Source of the DNA: Treponema sp.
Lineage (GTDB): Bacteria; Spirochaetota; Spirochaetia; Treponematales; Breznakiellaceae
Direction of reading: 5' to 3'
NCBI GenBank assembly: GCA_003245635.1
Contig: QKCO01000068.1
Location: 1 to 53,212, forward strand
DNA length: 53,212 bases
Below the pieces are notes generated by a model. The model was not told the origin of the DNA. It saw only the letters and a program-made list of their open reading frames with translations, and made no database searches. The stretch's first letter is position 1, and each line of letters begins with the position of its first letter. The translations under genes were made by a program, and so were the position numbers. Positions 23,353 to 32,095 of the stretch are shown here, piece after piece.

Positions 23353-25177
23353 CCGTCGTTCCCTCATCGCCGGCGACGGCGAACGTCCCGCCGAGCTGCT
23401 CGGCCAGGCTCTCCATGAGAGTGAGGCCGAATCCGCCGGAATGAAAGCCGTCTGGAGGGAGGGAGATCCCCCTGCCGTCGTCGCCGACGACGAAGACGGC
23501 TTCTCCGCCTTCGGTCAGGAACCGGACCGAGATCTTTCCCCGTCGTCCTTCGGCGAAGGCGTATTTATACGCGTTGGTCAGGGCCTCGTTCAAAATGAGG
23601 CCCAGCGGCATGAGCGTTTCGGCAGGCAGAAGCGCGGCGGCGCAATCCGTCTCGACCGATACCCGCTCGAAAGGATCGTAGATCCGCGACAGGTCCCGGA
23701 CGATTTCCTCGAAAAAGGCGGCGGCGGAGGCTTCGGTAAAGCGGTCGGAGCGGTACAGCTTATCGTAGAGGATCATCATCGAACCGACGCGGCTCTCCGC
23801 CGTCAGCAGAGCCGCGGTCGCCCGCCCATCGTCCATAGACCGGGCTTCGATCGCCAGCAGGCTCGCGATCGAACTCATATTGTTTTTTATACGGTGGTGG
23901 ACCTCCCGCAGAATGAGCGTCTTCTCCGCCAGCAGGGCTTCCACCCGTTCGTTGGCGATCCGCTTAGCCTCGTTCTCCGCGGTGAGCGCCTCGATCGATT
24001 CCCGCAGCCGGTCCGCCATCGCGGCCAGGCTCGTGCGGAGCTCTTCCGGCTCGATCAGGCGCGTCGGCCGCGGCGGGGCCGGCCATTCGCCCGACGACAG
24101 GGAGCGGGCATAGCCGGAGAGGAGCTCGAGCGGCCGGGCGAAACGCGAAGCGATGACGAACGAGAGCAACGCGGAAACAAGCGCGCCGAGCAGCACAGCG
24201 AGGACCATCAAACCCCGATCGTAGCGTATCCCCGCCATGAACGCCGTGTCCGGATACAGGAGCACCAAGTGCCAATCGAGTCCGAGTTTCCCCGAAAGGC
24301 GCTGGGATTCCCCGAAATAGCGGACTTTGCCGGCTGAGAACGTGAAAGCGGCATCTCCCCCGCCCGAGCTCCGCAGCGCTTCGCCCTCCAGGAAGTCGAA
24401 ACCGTCGGCTTTATCGGAACGGGCCAGCACGGCGCCGGAGGAGTCGGAGATGAAGCAATGGCCGCCGAGACGGGAAAGGCTCCCCTTCAGGAAGCGCTCC
24501 AGCTGAGAAAGGAAAATATCGACGGAGAAAACGCCGATGAGGGTGCCGTCGGCGCCGTTCAGCGGCAGCACGGCTGAAACGGCGCTATCCTGCCCGGTGA
24601 ACAGCGGATAGGGAGGCGTCCAGGCAGCGGCGCCCGCGGCGACGGCAGCGCGATACCAGGGGCGGGTCCGGGCGTCGAATTGGGGGAGAACCGATACCGC
24701 AGCCGATTTCGCGCCGCGATCGTCGATGGCCGTCTTGACGAAGGAACCGGCCGCGAAGCCATCCGTTCTGATGACGTACAGGGAACCGTCCGGCCCCTCC
24801 CTGCCCGCGTCGACGAGTCCTCCGCGGGCGTTGCCGAAATAAACGCTCGTCACCGACGGCGTGTAGCCGATCCGGGAGAGGAACAGCGATTCGAGCGTAT
24901 CGGCGTCGCCGGGATCGACGCGGCCGGACTTGACCGCTTCCGCGTTCATCCGGTTCACGAGGAGGGGGACTTCGAGAAAGTTCTCCACCTCGGAGCGCAC
25001 ATGGGCCACGGTCTCGTCCTCGAGCACGGCAATGGCGTCCGAGAGGGAACGCTCCGCGCTCGACCCGACTCCGAAGGCGATCGGCAGACCGATCGCCAAC
25101 AGCGGAAAAACGATGCTCAGGCCGAGTACTGTCTTGAAGCGTATGCCGGATCTTCCTAGTAACAAACGTTTAGTCAT
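23324..25177 (-). CDS. Membrane sensor histidine kinase (dCache-HAMP-HisKA_2)
   Basis: 617 residues. A first membrane helix (about 14-36) and a second (about 316-340) bracket a periplasmic dCache-type sensor with the region RTRPWYRAAVAAG. A HAMP-like linker and a short coiled coil follow. The phosphoacceptor is in REVHHRIKNNMSSI (about residue 425), of the HisKA_2/HWE-related class. The ATPase domain has NEALTNAYKYAF (N box), GDDGRGI (G1) and GGFGLTLM (G2). These kinases often signal to a separate response regulator; none is adjacent. No Shine-Dalgarno sequence precedes the ATG, but a TTGACA/TACCAT promoter ends 7 bases before it. It is divergent from a dehydrogenase gene. Confidence 0.9.
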   Translation of the reverse strand: MTKRLLLGRSGIRFKTVLGLSIVFPLLAIGLPIAFGVGSSAERSLSDAIAVLEDETVAHVRSEVENFLEVPLLVNRMNAEAVKSGRVDPGDADTLESLFLSRIGYTPSVTSVYFGNARGGLVDAGREGPDGSLYVIRTDGFAAGSFVKTAIDDRGAKSAAVSVLPQFDARTRPWYRAAVAAGAAAWTPPYPLFTGQDSAVSAVLPLNGADGTLIGVFSVDIFLSQLERFLKGSLSRLGGHCFISDSSGAVLARSDKADGFDFLEGEALRSSGGGDAAFTFSAGKVRYFGESQRLSGKLGLDWHLVLLYPDTAFMAGIRYDRGLMVLAVLLGALVSALLSFVIASRFARPLELLSGYARSLSSGEWPAPPRPTRLIEPEELRTSLAAMADRLRESIEALTAENEAKRIANERVEALLAEKTLILREVHHRIKNNMSSIASLLAIEARSMDDGRATAALLTAESRVGSMMILYDKLYRSDRFTEASAAAFFEEIVRDLSRIYDPFERVSVETDCAAALLPAETLMPLGLILNEALTNAYKYAFAEGRRGKISVRFLTEGGEAVFVVGDDGRGISLPPDGFHSGGFGLTLMESLAEQLGGTFAVAGDEGTTVSVRFPLPS

Positions 25178-25184
25178 TTGAGTA

Positions 25185-25214
25185 ATGGTATGGCCTTTAT
25201 TTCCATTTTGTCAA
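25185..25214 (-). promoter_or_regulatory. Promoter of the histidine kinase gene, probably leaderless
   Basis: On the minus strand TTGACA (25214-25209), an 18-base spacer and TACCAT (25190-25185). The ATG at 25177 begins 7 bases after the -10 box, which is where transcription should start. Confidence 0.65.
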
Positions 25215-25226
25215 TCTTCGACAAAA
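25206..25226. promoter_or_regulatory. Inverted repeat across both divergent -35 boxes
   Basis: TTTTGTC (25206-25212) and GACAAAA (25220-25226) are perfect 7-bp inverted arms around 7 bases. The left arm overlaps the -35 boxes of both the histidine kinase and the dehydrogenase promoters. One regulator bound here could control both genes. Confidence 0.45.
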
Positions 25227-25236
25227 CATCTAATAT
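25208..25236 (+). promoter_or_regulatory. Promoter candidate for the 2-hydroxyacid dehydrogenase gene
   Basis: TTGTCA (25208-25213), 17 bases, TAATAT (25231-25236) would give a leader of about 45 bases. A second -10-like TACACT (25277-25282) lies 6 bases before the ATG and could give a leaderless mRNA instead; its -35 (TTCCCT) is weak. No Shine-Dalgarno sequence is present. Confidence 0.5.
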
Positions 25237-25288
25237 AGTAAATATATAGCCGATTCCCTACACTCCGGGGCTATGCTACACTGCCGTC

Positions 25289-26260
25289 ATGAAATCCCTC
25301 ATCCATTTGGCGCTGCAGCCCAAGCGCCTCCCCGAGAACTCCGTCGAGCGGCTTCGCGCGATCGACGGCAGCCGCGAAATCTTCGCGAGCGAGGATCGCG
25401 CCGAGATCGAGGCGCGCCTCGACGACATCGAGATCGCCGCGGGCGATTTTCCGCCGGATCTGGCCGTCCGAGCTTCCAACCTGAAATGGATGCAGCTCTG
25501 GTCGGCGGGAGCCGACTGGCTGCAGACTTTACCCGAAGCGCGGAGCAAGGACTTCCTGCTGACGACCACCTCCGGCATGCACGTCGGCCAGATGGCGGAG
25601 CACCTGTTCGCCCTCATCCTCGCCTGGGGAAGGAAGCTCCCCGACGCGTTCGACGCCCAGCGCCGCGGCGAGTGGCATCGGCCCCATCGCCCCGCGCTCC
25701 TTTCCCTGGCCGGAAAGACCATGCTGATAGTCGGCTTCGGAGCCATCGGCGAAGGAGTAGCCCGCGCGGCGGCGGCCTTCGGCATGCGGGTCGTCGGCGT
25801 CGTCAGGACGCCCCGCAGCGGCCCGGAGCGGACCGATGGAGTTCGGCTCGCGCTGATGGCCGAGCTTCCCGCGCTGATGGGAGAAGCGGACATCGTCGTG
25901 AACATCCTTCCCTACACCCAGGAGACCCGGGGACTCTTCGGCAAGGAGCTGTTCGGCCGCATGAAGAAGACCGCCCTGTTCGCGAATATCGGTCGCGGGC
26001 CGACGGTGAACGAAGCGGAGCTGATCGCGGCGCTCGAATCGAAGACCATCGCCGGAGCGCTGCTCGACGTCATGGAAACCGAGCCGCTTCCCTCCGATTC
26101 TCCCCTCTGGAAACGAAACGACGTTATCCTCACCGCGCACTACGCGGGTTTCCACCCCGAATACGATCGCATCGCCTTCGATATTTTCCTGGATAATTTC
26201 GAGCGCTTCGCGAAGGGGAAAGCGCTGCTTAACCTCGTGGACAAGAACCGGGGCTACTGA
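25289..26260 (+). CDS. D-isomer-specific 2-hydroxyacid dehydrogenase
   Basis: A 323-aa cytoplasmic NAD(P)-dependent oxidoreductase interconverting a 2-oxo acid and a D-2-hydroxy acid. The nucleotide-binding motif is VGFGAIGEGVA (about residues 148-158). The catalytic Arg is in NIGRGPTVNEAELI, the Glu in VMETEPLPSDSPLW, and the His in LTAHYAG. All three are in their usual places. The subgroup resembles the phosphoglycerate/hydroxypyruvate reductase-like proteins; the true substrate is unknown. It is divergent from a sensor kinase and shares a 111-bp regulatory gap with it. Its end overlaps the convergent exonuclease gene by 7 bp. Confidence 0.9.
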   Translation: MKSLIHLALQPKRLPENSVERLRAIDGSREIFASEDRAEIEARLDDIEIAAGDFPPDLAVRASNLKWMQLWSAGADWLQTLPEARSKDFLLTTTSGMHVGQMAEHLFALILAWGRKLPDAFDAQRRGEWHRPHRPALLSLAGKTMLIVGFGAIGEGVARAAAAFGMRVVGVVRTPRSGPERTDGVRLALMAELPALMGEADIVVNILPYTQETRGLFGKELFGRMKKTALFANIGRGPTVNEAELIAALESKTIAGALLDVMETEPLPSDSPLWKRNDVILTAHYAGFHPEYDRIAFDIFLDNFERFAKGKALLNLVDKNRGY

Positions 26261-27564
26261 AGCGGGAGATCCCCCGGGGCCGACGCGGCGCGCAGCCGCT
26301 CCAGATCGCGGCGCGCGCCGTCGGGGAGGCCGGGGACGGCAAGCCCTTCGGCGAGCCAGCCGGCCGCCGCTTCGGGGTCCGCGAGCCGCCGCTTCGCGTC
26401 AGCCGCGTTGAGGCGGCAGGCGGCGGCCCGCAGGCCGGGCGCGGCAGGCGGGTACGATGAGGAGCCTTCGCTCCGCGCGGCGAAGGCGCGCAGGCCGGCG
26501 GCCCCTCCATGATCGCCGGATGCCGCGCGCCATCCGGCGAGCGCGAAGGCGGCGCGCGCCGATCCCACCCGGACTGCAGCTTCTAGCAGCTCCAACGCCA
26601 GAATTTCCGAACGCTCGTCCCGCCGACCCGCGGCCTGCTCGGCCTTCGCCGCCGCGAGATAGCGGAGCCCCAGCGCTTCGGCGTCGACGCCCGCCGGCCC
26701 GGCAAGGCAGCCCAGGGGATCGCGGGCGACGGCGTCGATCTTCACCAGAAGCGCTGCGAGCCCTTCGAGGTCGCTGAAATTGTGCGCGCAGATGCGTTCG
26801 AGCCGCGCCGCGCCGCCGGTCCGCAAAAAAGAGAACCAGGCGTCGGGCGCTTCCGATCCGGGGAGGTCGTCCGTCCGCTCGATACCCAGCACGGAGCGTT
26901 CGATATTGCCGAGCGTGCAGTTCTCGAGGCCACGGCGCCAGAGGCGGCGCGCGGGATATACCAGATCCAGATGCGGAGGATCGAGCGGCGGCATCGCGTT
27001 CATGAGGAAGCGGGTCCGCAGGATCTGGGAATCGAAGGTCCGCCCGTTGTAGCTCACCAGGACCGGACCGCCGCCGGCTTCCCGCTCGAGCTCCGCCTTG
27101 ACCAGTTCGAGGAATTCCCCCTCCCCCGGATAATCGAGAAGAAGGTACTGCACGATCTCCAGACGCGTCTCCGCGCCGTCCTCGAGGAAACGCCCGAACG
27201 CGGCCAGGAACGCGACCGTTCCCGCGCCGCCGGAAAGACCGGTCGTCTCGAGGTCGAACAGCAGGAGGCCGCGCGCCGGAACCGGACCGGCGGCGAAAAC
27301 GCGCGCGGCTCCCGAGCAGATGACCGCGAGCGACGTATCTGCGCGGGCGAAGCGGCCGAAGGTCCTATCCGACCAAGCCGTCCGCTTCTTCACGAACGGT
27401 CCGATATTCTCCCAGCCGGCGAAAGCGCCGTCCGGATCGGGGCGCGCATCGCTCGGAGCGGCGCGGTCCGAAGAAACGCGGGCCGAAGAGGCGGCAGAAA
27501 CGGGCGGCCGGCTCCCCGCAGCGGCTCTGATGCGCGCGAGGCGGCTGGACAGCCGGGTATCCAT
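26254..27564 (-). CDS. mrfB: YprB/MrfB-like RNase H-fold exonuclease
   Basis: 436-aa protein with an RNase H-like exonuclease domain (YprB type). The metal-binding residues sit in LLFDLETTGLSGG (D104, E106), VSYNGRTFDSQ and HNFSDLEGL, with the LDLVYPARRLW and CTLGNIERSVLGIER segments typical of the family. The Ala-rich C-terminal 150 residues look like helical repeats. In Bacillus subtilis the paired YprA helicase and YprB exonuclease (MrfA, MrfB) repair mitomycin C adducts. Here the helicase partner is two genes upstream on the same strand. AAAGGAGG lies before the ATG. Size and position of the first active-site residues match MrfB (413 aa) closely. Confidence 0.82.
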   Translation of the reverse strand: MDTRLSSRLARIRAAAGSRPPVSAASSARVSSDRAAPSDARPDPDGAFAGWENIGPFVKKRTAWSDRTFGRFARADTSLAVICSGAARVFAAGPVPARGLLLFDLETTGLSGGAGTVAFLAAFGRFLEDGAETRLEIVQYLLLDYPGEGEFLELVKAELEREAGGGPVLVSYNGRTFDSQILRTRFLMNAMPPLDPPHLDLVYPARRLWRRGLENCTLGNIERSVLGIERTDDLPGSEAPDAWFSFLRTGGAARLERICAHNFSDLEGLAALLVKIDAVARDPLGCLAGPAGVDAEALGLRYLAAAKAEQAAGRRDERSEILALELLEAAVRVGSARAAFALAGWRAASGDHGGAAGLRAFAARSEGSSSYPPAAPGLRAAACRLNAADAKRRLADPEAAAGWLAEGLAVPGLPDGARRDLERLRAASAPGDLPLQ

Positions 27565-27580
27565 CGCTCACCGGCCTCCT

Positions 27581-28288
27581 TTAGAAAAGTCCGAGCCAGA
27601 AGGAAGTGAGGGGCATCACCAACAGCAGCGCGGGAAGCATGTTGGCGATGGGGAAATTCTTTATGCCCGCGATGCGGAGACCCGTCGCCAGCATGACCAG
27701 TCCGCCGCAGGCGGAGAAATTGCCCGAAAGCTGCACAGTCATGAGCGGCGCGAGCGTACCCGCGCCGAGCAGCAAGGCCAGCTGGATCGCGGTCTGCGGC
27801 ACGAAAATCAGGGCGATCGACGGGCCGAGCCCCGCCGCGAAGATCATCGCCGTGAAGAAATCGAGTATGGCCTTGGTGACGAGCATCGTCGGCCCGTTGC
27901 CGAGCCCCTCGTCGATGGAGCCGAAGATCCCCAAACCGCTCGCGCAGAACAGCACGATCAGGGCGACGTATTTTTCCGCGAACTCCTCCGAGCGGGCATC
28001 GTGGCCGGGCCCCTTCGCGGCGGCCTTGCGCGCGAGCACCGCCAAGGAGCCGAGGCGATCCTCGAAGCGGAGCAGCTCCCCGACGGCGGCGCCGAGCAGG
28101 AGCGCGAGCACGACCGGCGGCATGACCGCGAGCTTCATGATGAGGCTCACGCCCAGACCGAGAGCGCAGACACCGAAAGACAGGGGAAGCGCCGTTCGAA
28201 GGCGCTCGGGGAAGCGCGGACCGACCGCCGCGCCGATGAGAGCGCCGCCGGCGATGGCGGCGCCGTTGACGAATGGACCGATTATCAT
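27581..28288 (-). CDS. DUF554 membrane protein
   Basis: 235 residues, about six or seven hydrophobic segments, beginning MIIGPFVNGAAIAGGALIGA, the hallmark of the DUF554 (YdfK/YqgA) family. Internal signatures are LLGAAVGELLRFED and GPTMLVTKAILDFFTAMIFA. It is predicted to be an inner-membrane transporter-like protein of unknown substrate. GGAGAG precedes the ATG. The gene is placed between the mrfA- and mrfB-like genes, with gaps of 32 and 16 bases, so it is very likely cotranscribed with them although no functional link to DNA repair is known to me. Confidence 0.85.
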   Translation of the reverse strand: MIIGPFVNGAAIAGGALIGAAVGPRFPERLRTALPLSFGVCALGLGVSLIMKLAVMPPVVLALLLGAAVGELLRFEDRLGSLAVLARKAAAKGPGHDARSEEFAEKYVALIVLFCASGLGIFGSIDEGLGNGPTMLVTKAILDFFTAMIFAAGLGPSIALIFVPQTAIQLALLLGAGTLAPLMTVQLSGNFSACGGLVMLATGLRIAGIKNFPIANMLPALLLVMPLTSFWLGLF

Positions 28289-28320
28289 GGACAGACTCTC
28301 CTACGCGCCCGGCCGCCGCG

Positions 28321-30621
28321 TCAATCGCTTTTTCCGGCGAGCGCCGCCAAAAGCGCCGAGGACGCGCGCTTGGCGTCGGCGCCTGCCGAAGAGCCTTCGA
28401 ATTCATCCGCGGCGCCGACGCAGGACGGACAGCCGGACGCGCAGGAGCAGGAGCGGACGGCCGAAGCGGCCGCCGCGAACAGGGAGGCGGCGCGCCGCGC
28501 GAGCGCCTCCGCCAGGCCCGTCCCGCCCGGATAGCGGTCGTAGACGTAGACCGCCGGAACGCCGAAATGGGGATCCCTCACGCGCTCGGCCACGCCGAGG
28601 TCGCGCGCGTCGCAGAGCAGGTACATGGGAGCTATCCGGCGCGCGAGGGACGCGAAGCCCCCGAGCGCCGCGCCGACCGAAGCCGCATCCATCGCGGCGA
28701 GCGCGTCGCCCGCCGCGGTCCCCGCGGGAAAGAGGAAGGCGAGCGCGCGGGTCTGCGTCTCCTCCTCGCTCAGATCGATGTCGCCGTAGCCGATGTTCTC
28801 GTGCGTATGGAAGCGTATCTTCTTGAATTTGGCCGCTTGGGAACGCACGAGCACGTCCCCGAGCACGGCCTCCGCCGTCCCGTACCCGAAGCGCTCGTCC
28901 TCGGTGAGCGGCTTGATGTCCGTCTTCACCAGCGCGTCGGTGAAGTAGTTCACGTCGGCTTCCTCCACCAGGCACCGGCGATTCTCGATATCGAGGGACT
29001 TCACCAGGAATTGGCGGCCGCGATGGATGTACACGGCGTTCTCGTAGATGAGCTCCTTCGCGCTCGGCCGGTCCATCTCGCCGATGACCGCGTTCCGTCC
29101 CTTGGTGGCGTCGACGATCACCACGTTGTCCGCGGTCGCCGAGCGGAGGCTCACCCCCTCGGCCGGGTACGAGCGGTCGGCCCAATGCCACTTGCCCGCG
29201 GCCTTGCGCACGACACCGTCCTCCTCGAGATAGGACAGCACTCCTTCGATGTCCGGGCCGAAGCGCTCCCCCTGCCGGAACGGCAGCTCGAAAGCCGCGC
29301 ACTTGACGTGGTCGGTCAGGACGTAGGGATTGTCCGCGTCCAGGCGAGCCTCCTCCGAGGGGCGCTCGAAGAACCAGTCGGGATTGCGGCAGACGAACTG
29401 GTCCAGCGGCGAGGACGAGGCGACGAAGACGGCGATTGAAGAGCCGCCGCGGCGGCCCGCCCTGCCCGCCTGCTGCCAGAACGAGTTGAACGAGCCGGGG
29501 AACCCGGCGACGACCGCCGCGTCCAGGCCGCCGATGTCGATGCCGAGCTCGAGGGCGTTGGTCGACACGACGCCGCGCACCGAACCGTCGCGGAGCCCCT
29601 TCTCGATCTCGCGCCGCTCGTTGGGCAGGAGGCCGCCCCGGTACGCTTCGACGCGTATGCGCGCGTTGTCGGTGAACACGTTCTGGAGCGCTTCGTTGAC
29701 GTAGGAGGCGACGACCTCCGTGCGGACGCGGGAATGGGCGAACAGGATGGTCTTGACGCCCGCACGCAGGAAGGCGAGCGCCCAGCGCTGGCTTTCGGTC
29801 ATGGTCGACCTTCTGATGCCCTGCACCGCGTCCACCAGGGGCGGATTGTACACGACCACCCGCTTCTCCCCTCGCGGCGCGCCATTCTCCGACACCAGGG
29901 AAACCTCGTCCTCGATCAGGAACTCGGCCAGCTCGCGCGGGTTGCCGATGGTGGCCGAGCAGAGGATGAACGTCGGCTTCGAGCCGTAGAACGCGGCGAT
30001 GCGCTTGAGCCGGCGCACGACGTTCGCGACGTGGCTGCCGAACACGCCCCGATAGGCGTGCGCCTCGTCTATGACGACGTAGCGCAGGCGGGAAAAGAAC
30101 TTGATCCATTTCGGATGGTTCGGCAGCACGCCCGCGTGCAGCATATCCGGGTTGGAGATCACGATGCGCCCGGAATCGCGGGCCGAGGCCCTGAGGCTTT
30201 CCGGCGTGTCCCCGTCGTAGGTCGCGACCTTGACCGGAATGCCGCCGAGCGCGAGCTCGTTGAGCTCGGCCTGCTGGTCCTGGGAGAGGGCCTTGGTCGG
30301 GAAGAGATACAGCGCCCGGGCGGTCTCGTCCTCGAGCAGCGCCTGCAGGGTCGGCAGGTTGTAGCAGAGCGTCTTTCCCGAAGCCGTCGGCGTGACGACC
30401 GCGACGTGCCTTCCGGCGCGGGCCGCCTCCCAGACCGCGGCCTGGTGCGAATACAGCCGATCGACGCCCTTCGCCCGCAGCGATTCGGCGATGCGCGGAT
30501 CCAGATCGGCGGGGAAATCGACGAAATTTCCCGGCAGGGCTTCCATCGTCCGGCGGCAGACGACGAAGGGCGCGAAGGCGGGATCGTCCAGTATCGAATC
30601 TATGACGTCTTTTGCTTCCAT
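28321..30621 (-). CDS. mrfA: YprA/MrfA-like DEAD-box helicase with C-terminal zinc domain
   Basis: 766-aa superfamily 2 DNA helicase. Q-like region YSHQAAVWEA (58-67), motif I TPTASGKT (77-84), motif II VIDEAHAYRG (about 185), motif III CSATIGNP, motif V TNALELGIDIGG and motif VI QQAGRAGRRGG. The C-terminal DUF1998-type domain ends with the four cysteines CSCASGCPSC (about 722-732) that bind zinc in MrfA. B. subtilis MrfA (749 aa) works with MrfB in a UvrABC-independent repair route for mitomycin lesions. The pairing here with an MrfB-like gene supports the same role. No Shine-Dalgarno sequence is obvious before the ATG. The gene is divergent from glgC. Confidence 0.88.
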   Translation of the reverse strand: MEAKDVIDSILDDPAFAPFVVCRRTMEALPGNFVDFPADLDPRIAESLRAKGVDRLYSHQAAVWEAARAGRHVAVVTPTASGKTLCYNLPTLQALLEDETARALYLFPTKALSQDQQAELNELALGGIPVKVATYDGDTPESLRASARDSGRIVISNPDMLHAGVLPNHPKWIKFFSRLRYVVIDEAHAYRGVFGSHVANVVRRLKRIAAFYGSKPTFILCSATIGNPRELAEFLIEDEVSLVSENGAPRGEKRVVVYNPPLVDAVQGIRRSTMTESQRWALAFLRAGVKTILFAHSRVRTEVVASYVNEALQNVFTDNARIRVEAYRGGLLPNERREIEKGLRDGSVRGVVSTNALELGIDIGGLDAAVVAGFPGSFNSFWQQAGRAGRRGGSSIAVFVASSSPLDQFVCRNPDWFFERPSEEARLDADNPYVLTDHVKCAAFELPFRQGERFGPDIEGVLSYLEEDGVVRKAAGKWHWADRSYPAEGVSLRSATADNVVIVDATKGRNAVIGEMDRPSAKELIYENAVYIHRGRQFLVKSLDIENRRCLVEEADVNYFTDALVKTDIKPLTEDERFGYGTAEAVLGDVLVRSQAAKFKKIRFHTHENIGYGDIDLSEEETQTRALAFLFPAGTAAGDALAAMDAASVGAALGGFASLARRIAPMYLLCDARDLGVAERVRDPHFGVPAVYVYDRYPGGTGLAEALARRAASLFAAAASAVRSCSCASGCPSCVGAADEFEGSSAGADAKRASSALLAALAGKSD

Positions 30622-30634
30622 AAGAGATGCGCCG

Positions 30635-30663
30635 ATTGTAGCCCGTCGGATAGTTCGGCGTAA
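30635..30663 (-). promoter_or_regulatory. Predicted promoter of the mrfA-DUF554-mrfB operon
   Basis: On the minus strand TTACGC (30663-30658), a 17-base spacer, TACAAT (30640-30635). The start codon lies 13 bases after the -10 box, leaving a very short leader. Confidence 0.5.
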
Positions 30664-30689
30664 AGAGCGCGCGCGGATCGAGTTCCGTG

Positions 30690-30718
30690 TCGACAGACGG
30701 TACCGGCGGGCTTATACT
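30690..30718 (+). promoter_or_regulatory. Predicted promoter of glgC
   Basis: TCGACA (30690-30695), 17 bases, TATACT (30713-30718). It implies a leader of about 70 bases before the glgC start. A second TATAGA at 30722 is a weaker alternative. Confidence 0.6.
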
Positions 30719-30795
30719 CGGTATAGAACGCTCGAAAGGATGAGCGAATGATGGTTGCGCGGCGGCCCGCGTACAACGCGGCGAGGAGGAACAAC

Positions 30796-32070
30796 ATGAA
30801 CAAAGTGCTTTCGATCGTACTCGGCGGCGGCAAAGGTACGCGGCTCTATCCCCTGACCAAGGACCGCGCTAAGCCGGCGGTGCCCTTCGGGGGCAAGTAC
30901 CGGATCGTCGATATCCCGATATCGAACTGCATCAACTCGGGATTCCGGCAGATCTACATCCTGACGCAATTCAATTCGGCCTCGCTGCACATGCATCTGG
31001 CCCACACGTATATGTTCGATTCGTTCTCCAAGGGCTTCGTCGAAATCCTCGCCGCCGAGCAGACCTTCGAGCACTCGGGCTGGTACGAAGGCACGGCCGA
31101 CGCGGTCCGAAAGAATTTCGTCCATTTCAGGACGCAGAACCCGTCGCATTATCTGATCCTTTCCGGAGACCAGCTCTACCGCATGGATCTCGCGGACTTC
31201 TACCGCAAGCACGTCGAATCGGGGGCGGACGTCACGATCGCCTGCACCCCGGTCACCCGCGGCGACGCCAGCTCGCTCGGCATCCTGAAGGCGAACAAGA
31301 AGAACGAGATCACCGAATTCATGGAGAAGCCGGGTCCGTCGAAAAACATCGACGACTACAAGATTCCCCTCGAACTCAAGGAGGACCGCCGGAGCGAGGG
31401 AAAGGACTACCTGGCGTCGATGGGCATCTACGTGTTCAGCGCGGCGGCGATGGACAAGTGCCTGGAGAACGACTTCACCGATTTCGGCAAGGAAATCATC
31501 CCGTCGGCCATCGGAAGCCTCAAGGTGAACGCCTACACGTTCAGGGGCTATTGGGAGGACATCGGAACGATCAAGAGCTTCTACGAGGCGAACCTCGACT
31601 TGACCCGCGTCGAGCCGCGCTTCGATTTCTACGACGAGCGGGCGCCCATCTATACCCATATGCGCAACCTGCCGCCCTCGAAGATGAACTTCAGCAACAT
31701 GAACCAATCCATCGCCGCCGAAGGCTGCATCATCACGAACGCGTCGATATCCAATTCGGTGGTCGGCATCCGCACGGTGATCGAGTCGGGCGCGAGCCTC
31801 CACGGCGTGGTCTGCATGGGCGCCGACCACTACGAGTGGGACGAGGAGAAGAAGCGCAACCTCGAAAAGAAGCTTCCCGATGTCGGCATCGGACGCGGCA
31901 GCGTCATAAAGAACGCGATCATCGACAAGAACGCGCGGATCGCGGAAGGCTGCCGCATCGGGGTAGACGATCTGCCGCGAAAAGACGGCGACTTCGGCAA
32001 CTACCACATCGTAGACGGAATCATCGTCATACCGAAGAACTCGGTGCTCCAGCCGGGCACGGTCATCTGA
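30796..32070 (+). CDS. glgC: Glucose-1-phosphate adenylyltransferase
   Basis: Makes ADP-glucose from ATP and glucose 1-phosphate, the committed step of glycogen synthesis. The catalytic N-terminal domain has LGGGKGTRLYPLTKDRAKPAVPFGG, the product site GWYEGTADAVR, LSGDQLYRMD and the sugar-phosphate site EFMEKPGP. The C-terminal left-handed beta-helix carries repeats such as AAEGCIITNASISNSVVGIRT. I place the start at the ATG 30796, with GAGGAGG six bases upstream, giving 424 aa; 16 further codons upstream are open but not conserved-looking. No other glycogen gene is adjacent. The diguanylate cyclase gene follows 25 bases later and may be cotranscribed. Confidence 0.95.
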   Translation: MNKVLSIVLGGGKGTRLYPLTKDRAKPAVPFGGKYRIVDIPISNCINSGFRQIYILTQFNSASLHMHLAHTYMFDSFSKGFVEILAAEQTFEHSGWYEGTADAVRKNFVHFRTQNPSHYLILSGDQLYRMDLADFYRKHVESGADVTIACTPVTRGDASSLGILKANKKNEITEFMEKPGPSKNIDDYKIPLELKEDRRSEGKDYLASMGIYVFSAAAMDKCLENDFTDFGKEIIPSAIGSLKVNAYTFRGYWEDIGTIKSFYEANLDLTRVEPRFDFYDERAPIYTHMRNLPPSKMNFSNMNQSIAAEGCIITNASISNSVVGIRTVIESGASLHGVVCMGADHYEWDEEKKRNLEKKLPDVGIGRGSVIKNAIIDKNARIAEGCRIGVDDLPRKDGDFGNYHIVDGIIVIPKNSVLQPGTVI

Positions 32071-32095
32071 AGCAGCCGCAAGGAGGTGCCCCCGC

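Noticed and set aside
28403-30109. 568-codon frame on the same strand as the mrfA-like gene
   Set aside because: It lies inside the helicase gene in another frame, is rich in Arg and Gly, and carries no motif.
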